Positions 24,006 to 34,794 of a stretch of DNA of 64,000 nucleotides are shown here, piece after piece; position 1 is the stretch's first letter, and each line of letters opens with the position of its first letter. The notes under the pieces are model-generated. The model saw nothing but the letters and a program-made list of their open reading frames with translations. It had not been told where the DNA came from and ran no database searches. The translations under genes were made by a program, and so were the position numbers. The DNA is from Alternaria dauci (lineage: Eukaryota > Ascomycota > Dothideomycetes > Pleosporales > Pleosporaceae). The stretch spans positions 2,666,001 to 2,730,000 of the forward strand of contig NC_091278.1 in NCBI RefSeq assembly GCF_042100115.1, read 5' to 3'.

Positions 24006-24780
24006 AAATACTTTAAATATACTATTATACCTTTTAGGTTTATAAATACCTTAGTAATATCTTAGGAACTTATAAATAATATATTAAGAGTATACCTAGA
24101 TATCTTTATTATTATATACTTAGATAATATTCTTATCTACTTTAAAAATATAAAAGACTGTATTAAATATATCTATTTAGTACTAAGGTACTTAGAAAAG
24201 TTAACCTCTAACTAAAGCTAAAGAAGTATAAGTTCTATAAGAATAAAGTTACTTTCTTAGGGTATATAGTAGGAGCTAAGAGAGTATTAATAAGTAAAGA
24301 TAAGATTAAGATAGTTAAAGATATATAGTCTTTCCTTAGATTTCTAAACTTTAATTAACAGTTTATTAAAGACTTCTTAAAGATTACTATCCCTTTAATT
24401 AGACTTAGAAAGAAAGATATACCTTTTAAGTAGAGTAAGGAAGTAAAAAATATCTTCTAGATACTTAAGAAAGTAAGTATTAAACTACCCTACTTCTATA
24501 TATATATAGTAGGATATAAGCTATACTTTAAGATAGATATATTAGACCTTATATTAGGAGGATACATTAATATATATATTAATAGGAAATAGTAGTATAT
24601 TACTAACTACTCCTATAAGTTTACTGTAGCTAAAGAAAACTATAACGTTTATAATAAGGAGCTACTAGCTATTATAGTATACCTTAAGTATTAGAGAGTA
24701 TACGCTAAAAGCTACTTAGAACTTATAATATTTATAGATTATAAGAACTTAGTTAACTTTATAATAACTAAAGTACTTAA
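24006..24780 (+). mobile_element. Gypsy A-type RT/RNase H fragment
   Basis: Nearly identical to 38,090-38,876 of gypsy A: the YLDNIL catalytic region of reverse transcriptase, the connection, and the start of RNase H. It lacks a 20-odd-bp insertion seen at about 38,386 in gypsy A. It ends abruptly at 24,780, where un-RIPed sequence begins. Confidence 0.8.
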
Positions 24781-24953
24781 CCGACGCGCTGATAGAGAAA
24801 AGGCTGCAAAATATTATACATTAATCACGGATCTGTGTACTTGAAGCAAGCGATGGAGAAACTCCGAAGTGCAAACCCATTCCGGGACGCACGGCGTCCC
24901 GGCTCGCTTGGATTGACGTTAATCCTCAATGCAATTTACTGCTGTACGTCTCC

Positions 24954-26010
24954 TTACTGCTTCCTCTTCATCTCCAACTTCTCTCCCCTGACACGCTGAT
25001 CCTTCTCCGGCTCCCTCATCCTCGCCATCCCCCTAGTCGGCGCATTCACCAGACTTGCTAACGTAAGATGCACACTCCTGGGCGCCATCTTTATTATTAG
25101 TATATTCGCTATAGCGTTCTAACTACTAAATACCTCTCTCTTACCCTAGTATAAGCCCCTATATCCTACTATAGCTATAGCCTTTAGATCCTCTAAGGCG
25201 CTAGGACCTATTACCCCTATTATAACTATCTTATTAGCGTACGTACGCGTAATAAACTACGTATATATAGGGCTAGGTATAAGCTACGTGTTAGTAATAC
25301 TAGGATAGGCGCGTAGTTCAATGGAGAGGGCTTCTGAGAAGGCGCGGACGTAGTGCTTGGTTGCGTGATAGATGTTTTGGCCCGGGGAAGCCATCCATCC
25401 TAGGATCCTTGGTTAGTACATGTTCACTGTGTATATATCGGGCGTGAACTTACTACTAACGCTAGAGATCTAGAGTATCTATCCCTAACCTTATTTAATT
25501 ATATCTCTACTAAAGAGCTATAAAAGTATAACTAGACTTATATAATTAAGGGTTATTATACCCTCTACTAGCTTAATAGATTATTTAAAAGTATTACCTG
25601 CGCCTCCTAGGGCTGCGCCGTTTACCAGGACATCCACGACGAAACCTTTCTCGGTGACATGGTCATAGAGCTTTTGGGCTGCTCCTTGGATGGAGAGATC
25701 GGAACTGATCGTATAAGTCTTTCTCGCATACTTCTCCGAGATATTATTCTTAACCGCCTCAAGTTGCTCCTTATTCTATCCTACTAAGATTAGATTATAA
25801 CCTCTCTCTATAAAGATATAGCTAAGCTCTACTCTAATACTACTTAAGGCTCCGGTGATCAGGACGAGACCCTTGGGTGGTTTGGGTCTGGGAAGGAAAA
25901 GGCGCAATAGTAGGAGGAAGGCCGCTGCCACCGGAAGGGCTAGAACAGCCGGAAGACCGAAGAAGAGAACGGAGGCTACGATAGTGATGAGCGCGAAGTA
26001 GGAGATAAGG
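24954..26010 (-). pseudogene. SDR1: short-chain dehydrogenase/reductase, mosaic RIP
   Basis: Minus-strand SDR of about 345 codons, stop TAA at 24,954-24,956; the start lies in RIPed sequence near 26,010 or beyond. In order: a hydrophobic N-terminal anchor (VLFFGLPAVLALPVAAAFLL), then LVLITGALSSIR where the Rossmann motif TGxxxGIG should be, a clean stretch VDVLVNGAALGGAG, the catalytic YHATK with VRAFSEALSIEL, and a clean C-terminus (SLVNAPTRGMARM, ending KRKQ). Overall it resembles membrane-anchored fungal SDRs of the hydroxysteroid-dehydrogenase/Dhs-27 type. RIP stops occur only in the mutated tracts (about 25,090-25,315, 25,456-25,595 and 25,770-25,850); between them CA and TG are intact. 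Not functional as it stands. The plus-strand hydrophobic frame from 24,863 is a shadow. Confidence 0.8.
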
Positions 26011-26553
26011 TTAATATTAATATTATTAAGTACTAGCTATATAGGTTTATAAATAGTTAGGTTACTATTATTAATTACGTAATAGGAAAACTATTAATTA
26101 CTATTATCTTTAATAGATATATAAGTATCTACTATAATAATTAGTAGTTTTAGTTTAGTCTTTATAAATTATTATTAAGCTAGGTTATAAGGTGTAGTAA
26201 GGGAATATTATAAGATTAAGGGGCGTAAGAGGTATAGTTATAAAGGAAGATAGTACTATCTAACTACTTTACGTAATAGTAACGTAAGTAGTAGTATAAG
26301 CTAGAAAGTACGTATTAAATTAATATAGAACTAATAAATTATTTAGTCTCTAAATTAATTTTCTATTAGGATATAGACGTAGATAAACTTAAGGCTACTA
26401 TACGTATAGATATAGTATATAATAACTATGGGGTGGCTCAGGACAGATCATATCAGGAAAGAGTTTGCATTAAGATAATTTAGCTTTGAGCGGACATACT
26501 AGGACAGCCAACGTCCGTTGATGGGCTTGAAGAAGGGAGTAACAGGCCGTAAC
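26011..26553. other. Spacer between SDR1 and SDR2, RIPed then clean
   Basis: 26,011-26,425 is fully RIPed, probably SDR1 upstream sequence. 26,428-26,553 is normal sequence, the 3' flank of SDR2. No further gene seen. Confidence 0.5.
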
Positions 26554-27775
26554 TCACGAAGTAGCATTCCAGTCCACCAATGCATCATCACCGACCTTGT
26601 CCTTGATGATCCGAGTGCTCAGGTCCCATAAGGCAGCACCTAGAGCTGGATCAGAGGCTTGCTTCGTCTCCTTACCAGGCTGGCCAGGATTATTAAAGTA
26701 GTAGCCATTCCAGCCTTTCTCCTCAATCTCAGGGCTGGTCGCAGCGTATAATATACTATAAGAACCTTACTTAACGTTATATCTACTAGTAAGTATAATA
26801 GTAGTTACTATCTTACTAAATAGACTAGGGTAAGTATCTTTCTATCTATTATTATAGTGTTAGTTAGTAAATATATATAATAACTACTAAGCTTAGGGAT
26901 ACGTACTATTACTATATAGTAGTATTTACCTGAGATCATGATTAGCGACACCTGTTATATCAAACCAGAGAGACGTCGCTTACTACGCTTAGATAAACTA
27001 AGAGAGCGTAGATATTATTATTATTTAGCTTAATAACCTAATCGAGTAGACTATACTTAACGCTAAGGATAATAGCTAGCTTCGTCCTACTATACACTTC
27101 TAGATTACTAATCTCTAGGTTATTAATCTTATTAAGTGAGCTAAAATAGACTATAGAAGGAGCTATATAATACTACTCTAATAACTTAAATACGATATAG
27201 GGTGTAGGCGTATTAGGTATCTTAGATATCTTCTAAAGTAGGGGGTATAGTAGGTTAACTATATAGAACTATCTAAGCTAATTAATTTAGAAGTAGTAGT
27301 TAATGTAATTATTAGTCTCTCTATATTAGTTTATATTAATACTAGTAGAAAGAATAAGCTATATTACCTATTAGCTAAATAGCTAAATTACTTATTATAT
27401 ATAAACTTACTAAGTTAAGTTACTCCTTATACTCTTATATCTTTATAAAGACCTCTTTAACCTCCTTAAGTATACCTATATTATATCCTTCCCATTCGAT
27501 CTTCGCATCCTGACCGTACTCTTCCTTGATCTTCTTGATAGCCTCTTCACCTTGCTCTTCCTTATAGTTAACTATAATCACTCGCACTCTATTCTAAATA
27601 AACGCTTTAGTAATTTTAAAGCTACGTTATAGTTAGTTATTAAATATTACTATAGACTATAGTCTTTCGTATCTTACTCTATACCTATAGCACTACTAGT
27701 AATAAGAGTAACTCTACTATTAAGATTATGTATTTCCTTTTTCGGGCCAATGACGGGATGTAGAATGGACTGCAT
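26554..27775 (-). pseudogene. SDR2: short-chain dehydrogenase, mosaic RIP
   Basis: Starts at the ATG 27,773-27,775 (MQSILHPVIGPKKEIHNL) and stops with TGA at 26,554-26,556 (DALVDWNATS). After the N-terminus comes VTLITSSAIGI, the mutated TGGxxGIG cofactor motif, then a candidate intron (GTAAGATACG to AACGTAG) and VRVIIVNYKEEQGEE with IKEEYGQDAKIEWEG in a pristine island. A fully RIPed middle still reads NLLYPLL and VYSRTKLA, the catalytic YxxxK, near 27,080. The C-terminus (EEKGWNGYYF, ALWDLSTRII) is again pristine. It fits NAD(P)-dependent SDRs of the retinol-dehydrogenase-like group. SDR2 lies upstream of SDR1 on the same strand. RIPed tracts are about 26,750-26,930, 26,970-27,480 and 27,590-27,725. 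Confidence 0.8.
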
Positions 27776-27939
27776 GGCTACTGAGGCGTTAACGCGTGAG
27801 TAATTACTGTGTAAGTTTGGTTGTGTAGGTAGTAGTAGGAAGAGTTCTAAGGTTGCAGCGTTGGTGAGGTCTTGACGTGGGATAAAGACGCGTCGTATTT
27901 GCTTAGTATATATAGCGTTATTATAATTTTATTACGTTA

Positions 27940-29020
27940 TAGTACCTATGCGCGTAATAAGCTAGTTCGCGTAATAAGTTACCCTACTATCTTAATATTA
28001 TATATTATCTTATCTTTAATATATTATAACTTAACTACTATAACTATAATTTAAGAAGTAATTAAATATATTAAATTATATAAAGCTAGAGATAATTTCT
28101 TATACTACTAAGTTATAAAAAAATTTAGTATTAATTAAATGACGCTGTCGCGGTAGTGTAAGGGCGTGTAGGCTTCCTATAACACTAAATTATAATAATA
28201 ATAAAAACTCCTTAGCCTATAATAAGAGGAGGAGTTAATAAAGTATATAGAGTAATATATAAGGGATAGTATACTACCTATATAAAGTATTTTAAAAAAT
28301 TTTAGCACTATAGTTACGTAGTTAGAGGTATCTAATAGCTAGATTATATAATTTTAATACTACTATTCTAACTAGCTTACTACTAAATAGGACACTAGTA
28401 TTAATTATAAATATTACCTAGCTAATAGTAAGTATAAATATAAGTTATACTTTAACTTACTATACTCTAAGATATAAGAATATAGTATTAATATAGATAA
28501 TCTATATAATATAGATAAGAAAGGCTTCTTTATTAGTATAATAAACTATACTAAAAGGATCTTCTCTAAAGTAGTTTAGGAGGTAAAAGAGTACACTATA
28601 GTATTAAGAGATAGTAATAGGGAATAGGTTACGCCATTAGCTTATATATACACTTCTAGTAATATATTACTACCTACTCTTATCTACTAGGGCACCTCTA
28701 GGGTTTAATTAAGCTAGGTTTATAACCTTTTAGCTAAATAATACTAGATTTTTATCTCCTACTTAGTAATAGGATAGTTAAATAATACCTTAAGACTTAC
28801 TTAGCTTTAGTAAGTATTTAAGTACTATACTACTACTAAAGCTTACTAGTAATAATATCTTCTACTTCTTAATAGCTATAGTATATCCTTTATATTTAAC
28901 CTATAGCTTATATTATACTAGTGTATAGAGTAAGAAAGGAGGTTTCCCTATAAGTACTCTTTCTACTCTTTATTAAAGGAATTATTAATTAGTTGTCTAT
29001 CTATTATTAAACCTTTATAG
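27940..29020 (+). mobile_element. P2: pogo-like transposon related to P1
   Basis: After a TA (27,938-27,939) the left end runs TAGTACCTATGCGCGTAATA, a RIPed form of the P1 terminal repeat including both GCGTAAT decamers. Plus-strand reading gives a pogo transposase: MTLSR.CKGV.ASYNTKL, KLLSL..EEELIKYI, then DNLYNIDKKGFFI (first DDE Asp) and LLNSYSISF, a RIPed form of the GHGSH-type second motif. The short tract 28,139-28,170 inside it is un-RIPed. The right terminus was not found. Confidence 0.75.
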
Positions 29021-29579
29021 AACTTTTTATAAGTTTTTCCTTTAATAGTATAGAATACACCTACTACTCTTCTTATAATAATTAATTACTTCTATCTACT
29101 ATCTACCTACGAACGCATTACTAGCTATATAGAGGATAAAACTTTAATACTAAGATATTAGTATCTTTATACACTATAACACTTATATAATAGCTATTAG
29201 ATATTATAATCTTCTTACTACTTTTAAAGTACTATACTAAATAGTTTACTTAGTACCTTTAGTAAACCTAAGGCTTCTTAAAGATTACTAAATATAATTT
29301 CTTTAATAACCTTTAGTTAGTATAAAGCTCTATAATAACTTATAATCTTATATTAAAAAGTTTTTAAGCTATAGGTATATAGCTAACAGATATAGAGGTT
29401 ATTCTAAAATACTTTAATAACTACTTATAATAATAAGATAATAACTTAAGAATTAAGAAGTAAAGTAATAGGAATACTTAGCCTTAGCTATAAAAATTTT
29501 TTAAAGCTATAGTAGGAGATAAGGCTAAAGTTAAAGCTAAATAGCTATTATAAAGCCTATACTTACTATAAATTAATAA
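29021..29579. other. RIP-degraded, probably P2 3' part
   Basis: AT-rich, no domain recognised; lies between the P2 transposase and the inverted R2 copy. Confidence 0.3.
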
Positions 29580-30229
29580 TAAGATTCTATTTAAATAATA
29601 AATATACTAGTTAAAGATATAAGTATAATACTATTAAAAGATACTATAATAAATTATAGTAAAGGTATAGTTCTTAAATACTTATTTTTATTATATATAG
29701 CTATATATAGTTTAATAATAAATAAGTAAATACTAAAGATTTAAACTTTAAGTAGTTCTAAGAAGTTATAGTAATAGTAAGGGGAAGAGGAGTTAAAGTA
29801 GAAGAAAAGTTTTTTAGTTAATAACTATAGTTTATAGCTTACCTCTAGGCTTATAACTATAGTACTTAAGGCTATAAAAATATTTAAGTAACTACTAGCT
29901 CTTTAAATTTCTATTTCTTAACTTCTAATTTAATACTCCATCCTAAAGCTTACTACTAAAGAGAAATACCTTCTTTAATACTATATACCTTATAATATAT
30001 AACTGCGTTAAGGGCGTTAAGTAGCTATTCCTAGAGTTATAGACTATACTTAATATTAAAATAAATATAAAGTACTAGTATACTAAGGATTAAATTAGCT
30101 AAAATTATAATAATCTTAAGCTTTATAGTATCTTAAGCCCCTTCTTAGAGACCTACCTCTCCTCTATTAACTTATTAGATAATACTACTAAGGACTAATA
30201 TAAAATTCTCTTCTATATAGATAGCCTAT
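29580..30229 (-). repeat. R2 copy 2, left part, split by gypsy B
   Basis: Reverse complement of the 3' part of R2 copy 1. It stops exactly at the CCTAT target duplication (30,225-30,229) and resumes after 49,108 with CCTATTTACTATAACTCTTAT, matching R2 copy 1 around 23,130-23,150. Gypsy B therefore landed inside a pre-existing R2. Confidence 0.7.
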
Positions 30230-30705
30230 TATTATATAGGGGTTTACTATACTTCTCTAAGCTTAGTCCTTACTAAGGTAAGATAAGTTTAGGTAATAGT
30301 CTATAAAGTAGTATATAGAATAATTAGGTAGAAAAAAGTTATTATTATAACTAAGAGAATAATAATACTAATCCTATTAATAATAGAATAACTAGTTAAT
30401 AATCTATATAAGAGATAAACTATTTAAGTTAACTATAATAAGTATAATAATAAGATCTAATATATTCTTATACCTATTACTTTAGGTCCTATCTTTCTTA
30501 CCCTCTCTTCTAAGAGGGAGGCCTAAGAGGGCTAAGGCCTCCTAATCCTTACTAGCCTCTTAGAGGCTAGGTCTTAGTAAGATACTATTCCTTTTATATA
30601 ATCTAGGCCCTACCTTAGATCTACTTTTATCTATTATATCTACCTAATAGTCTTCCTTTATATAACTTATATAAAAAGGAAGTAACTCCTTATTACTTTA
30701 TAATA
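30230..30705 (-). repeat. Gypsy B 3' LTR
   Basis: 476 bp. It reads as the RIPed reverse complement of the intact 474-bp LTR at 62,648-63,121, including the GAGGGAGGCC-type palindromic centre. Confidence 0.9.
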
Positions 30706-30999
30706 TTACTCCCCCTCTTAGGTATATTATCTTAATACCCTAGATTATAGTTTTCTTACGCCTAGTCTAGTAGTAGTAGTAAAGGTATAGCTACTCTAGT
30801 AGTATTATATCTTCTTTTTCTTTTTTTTCTTACTTTCCCTAACTATACTTAAGGTTTAGACTTCTTAATATATTTATACCTAGAACTTAACTTAATAGTA
30901 CTAGGCTTATACTAACTATATCTACTAGTAAAGGAATAAGATAACTTTTTATTATAGTTAGTATAAGGAAAAGAACCTTTATTATTTTATAAATACTAT

Positions 31000-32698
31000 A
31001 ACTAGTTATTATATAGGCTATATTTTAGTAAAAGCTAAGTATAGCTTATTTATAACTAAGGAAGAGTAAGAGAAGGTTAAAACTAAAAAGTATAAGAAGT
31101 ACTTAGTACTTCTTTAATCTAAAGCTAATATTACTTAACTTTAGCTAGAGGTAGTAGAGACTTATATATAATAGTAACTATTTACTAGTTAAGATTATAC
31201 TATTTTAAGTCTTTAGGATTATATAAAAGAGTAAGTTTAAAGGAATTCTACCCTTAGTATAGACTTCTTAATAACTAAACTATTACTACTTAGACTATTA
31301 ACTAACTTAGGCTTATTATAGACTAATACTTCTTTTACTCCTTTTTTTAAGTTCTTTTCTTCTTTTAAGGACCTATTCCTCCCTTCTCTAAGTATCTTTA
31401 ATAGTACTTATATACTTATAACTTATAGTTTATTAAATTTTCCTTTAGTTCCTAAGTATTCTAGCTCTTTAGCTATCTTAGCTACCTAACTAAGTAATTT
31501 TACTAATAACTAATTTTTTTCTAAATCCCTAATTTCTTTAACTTTATACTTCTTATCTTTAAGCTTTATATTAGTAGCTAGCTTAGTATCTAAGGGTACT
31601 CTTTCTAAGAGTTTCTTATAAAAGATAAGGTAGATATATATACTTAGTAAGAGTTAGAGTTTATAGTTTATATTACTTATTTCCTCTAAGATATTAAATA
31701 GTTTTACTTAAAAGTTATTTAGTTTCTTACTTAGTTACTTAGTTTTTAAGTTCTATTATAATAAAAAAACTTTATCTTTTTTCTTAAAGGTTAGTCCTTT
31801 AGTCCTTTACTTATTAGCTACCTTAGCTATTATAAGGTTCCTATAAGCTATATTCTTACTTAATTCTTTATATAGTCCTTATATTAAGTAGGCTTTATTA
31901 TCTATACCTACTATAATACTTTCTGTATCCTTTAGATCTTAATAAGTAACTAGCTTATATCTATAGTTTACATAGTATAGTAAGTACTTTATTATTATAA
32001 ACCTAGTACTATTATAAGCTAATTATACTATTAGTAAGAGTTTAACCTAGTTATCCTATAGCTTATTAGTATATATCCTTAGATACTACTTTAGTATTTA
32101 GTTTATTCTCTCTATTTAGCTCTCTATTTTAGGGTATAAGCTTATTAATAACTTCTTCTTTACACCTAACTTTACTAGGAATATACTCTAATATTTAGAA
32201 GTAAATAGTTTATTATAATTAGTAATAAACTCTTTAGGTATTTTATATCTTAATATTAGTACCTTACTAACCTTATACGTATATTCTTCTACTATAATAG
32301 TCTTTTTAGTAGGTATAAACTTTACTCCTTTTATATATTAGTATATAATAACTAAGACTATATTATATAATCTTCTAGATCCTAGTTCTAATAATTTTAG
32401 GAGCTTTACTATAAAGTCTATTATTACGCTACTCTATAGTCTTATTAGTAGTAGTAAAGGTTATAATAGGCTATAGGGCTTATATCTCTTAAGTTTATTC
32501 TAGTAATAAGCTAAATAGTTACTTAGGATATCTTATATCTTTACTTATAAGTATAGTATTATAAATACTTTTATTAAATAATTAAATATCCCTTTAAGTA
32601 ATATATCTCTATATTCTAAAGACTTATATAGTTCCTTAATAAGATTTAATCTTATATATAGAGGTATATATATTTAATTACTTTATATTATATCTTAG
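31000..32698 (-). mobile_element. Gypsy B integrase region
   Basis: Minus-strand reading through RIP stops gives FIPTKKTI, EEYTYKV, IPKEFI, LAKLGVKKKLS-type and ERINQILKQYLRIY, typical of the gypsy integrase catalytic core, then DKVFLL and LLERVPLDTKL of the C-terminal domain. A RIPed chromodomain-like stretch (YKVKEIRDL) follows near 31,560. Interrupted upstream by R1 at 32,715. Confidence 0.8.
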
Positions 32699-32714
32699 TA
32701 CTCTTATTTAACTT

Positions 32715-34061
32715 TAGCCTTTATAGACTTTTTTTTTATTATTATAGTACGTTTAGAGACTTTTTTAAGATAAAGTACTAACTAAGTAACTATAGGCTTA
32801 TATAAGCTTATATTTAGTATAGTTAGTATATATATAGTATATTATAAATACTAGATACTAAAGATATATAATAGTAGTAAGTTATACGCCTACTAGAGAT
32901 AAGATATAACTTTTTAACTTATATACTATCCTCTACTATCTTCTACTATCCTCTACTATCCTTTACTATATCTACCCTTTATAGCTACTACTACTACCTC
33001 TACTACTACTACCTTTACCCTCTCCTAAGAATAACTAACTAGCTATTTATAGTATAGCTATTACTACTACTTAATAATTAGCTTTAGTTAGAGAAATATT
33101 AATAGTAGTATAGCCTACGCCTTATTCTCTTATCTCTATAGTATTTCTTTAAATTCCCTCTCCTTAAGCCTAAGATACTAGTCTTTAAGTACTCTTTTAA
33201 TATTAATAGCTTAGTAGTATAACTATCTCTTAGTCTCTTTACTTTACTAACTAAAGGTTAAGTAAGTAAGGTAGCTAAATATAAAGAGATTAATAAGGTA
33301 GTAGGTATTAGTATAGATAATCTCCTTACGCTTTATAACCCTCTTTAGATACTATATTCTAGTCTACTTATAGGTTACCTCTATAATAATATTACTAACC
33401 CTAGACCTCTTAATAAGGTACTAGCTAATAGATTTACTATTACTAAGGATTTAGAGTATTAGAGGTAGTTACTCTTCTAGCTCTTTATAAACTACTAGAT
33501 TTAGCTCCTAGGTATATATAGTAGTAGGGCTTATATTATTTATATTTAATAAGTTAAGGGGCTCCTTACTAGAGAGGGTATACTAGCCTAGCTAGATAGC
33601 TATAATAAGTTACCTTAAGGGATATATAGTATTTATATATAGTATAATTTAATTATATATAGTAGGATACTTAAAGTAAGTTAGTATTAGTATAAAGGTT
33701 AGAAGTAGCTAGGTTTTTATATAACCCTTCTTAGTTATAGTAAATATACTATATCCTCCCCTTTATAATATATTATAATCGTATTACTAGCTAATACTAG
33801 TAACCCTTATTAGATCTCTGCTAAGGTTTAATAGGTATCTTTTTTAGTTACCTTTAGTAAATTCTCTTTAACTTTAGTTTTTGTATATAGATATTAGAGC
33901 TTTACTACTATAAAATACTAATTAGTCTAGTATTTAAATCGCGTTATTACTTTATCTTTTTTATTAACTTTTATAACTAATAAGTAAAGGGATAGCTACT
34001 TTTTACTTTTTTAAAGTTTTATTTTAATAATACCCCCCTACTTATAGAAAATAAAAAATTA
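32715..34061 (-). repeat. R1 repeat copy 3 (inverted)
   Basis: R1 in the opposite orientation: begins TAGCCTTTATAGAC and ends CCCCCCTACTTATAGAAAATA plus A-rich. Flanked by TACTCTTATTTAACTT (32,699-32,714) and TACTTTTATTTATCTT (34,062-34,077), a 16-bp duplication with two differences. It interrupts gypsy B integrase. Confidence 0.85.
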
Positions 34062-34319
34062 TACTTTTATTTATCTTATAATACTTTATTAGAGCTATTC
34101 TTTTTAGGCTTAAACTACTAGCTAGCTACTCTCTACTACTATTACTATTAAAGTATCTCTACCTACTTAGTTACCTTAGCTATCTTAGCTAATTCTAGCT
34201 AGTTATAATATAAAGTACTATTAGGTATCTTTCTAAATATAGTATTATATAGTTCTTTATAACTATCTTTATATATATTAAATCTCTTACTTAGAGTATC
34301 TATAGCTCTATTAAGTATT

Positions 34320-34794
34320 TATTATAAACCTAAAGGAAGGGAACCTATAAGCTATATATAAAAAGGATAATAGGAAATACCTAAGTAGGTTAGCCTAGAG
34401 GTTAGTACTTTAAGGACTAATAGATAATACTACCTTATAGCTAAGACGTAGTCCTATAGTCTTAGTAGAAAGCCTTTATAAGATAAGTTATATACGTCCT
34501 ATAATATCTTACTAGGTCCTAAATTATACTATTTATAAGATAATATAAGACTTATAAGATAACTATAATACTTATTAAGTATATAGCTTAGGTACTAAAC
34601 CCTTCTAGCTTAGTATATTTAACTTAATCTTAGTATAAAACTCTAGTAGTTAATCTAAGGATTCTACTTTATTCTTATATAACCTCTTATAATATTATAT
34701 TAATCTTCTAATTATACTATTATACTAACCTTATCTATTATACTTACTTATTCCTAAGAACTAACTCTTAAATTATTTAAAGATAACCTTTATA
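34320..34794 (+). repeat. Gypsy A 5' LTR
   Basis: About 475 bp, starts TATTATAAACC (from TG...) and ends CCTTTATA. Aligns with 42,812-43,292. Confidence 0.85.

Noticed and set aside
24863..25110. Plus-strand hydrophobic ORF starting MEKLRSANPF
   Set aside because: Antisense shadow of the SDR1 C-terminus, which has clear family motifs on the minus strand.
27872..28054. 60-residue plus-strand ORF
   Set aside because: It spans the RIPed SDR2 upstream sequence and the P2 terminus; its hydrophobic Ile/Leu/Tyr composition is an AT-rich artefact.
32930..33010. CRISPR-like or regulatory short repeats (CTACTATCCT)n
   Set aside because: Low-complexity microsatellite within R1, with no regular spacers and a eukaryotic context.
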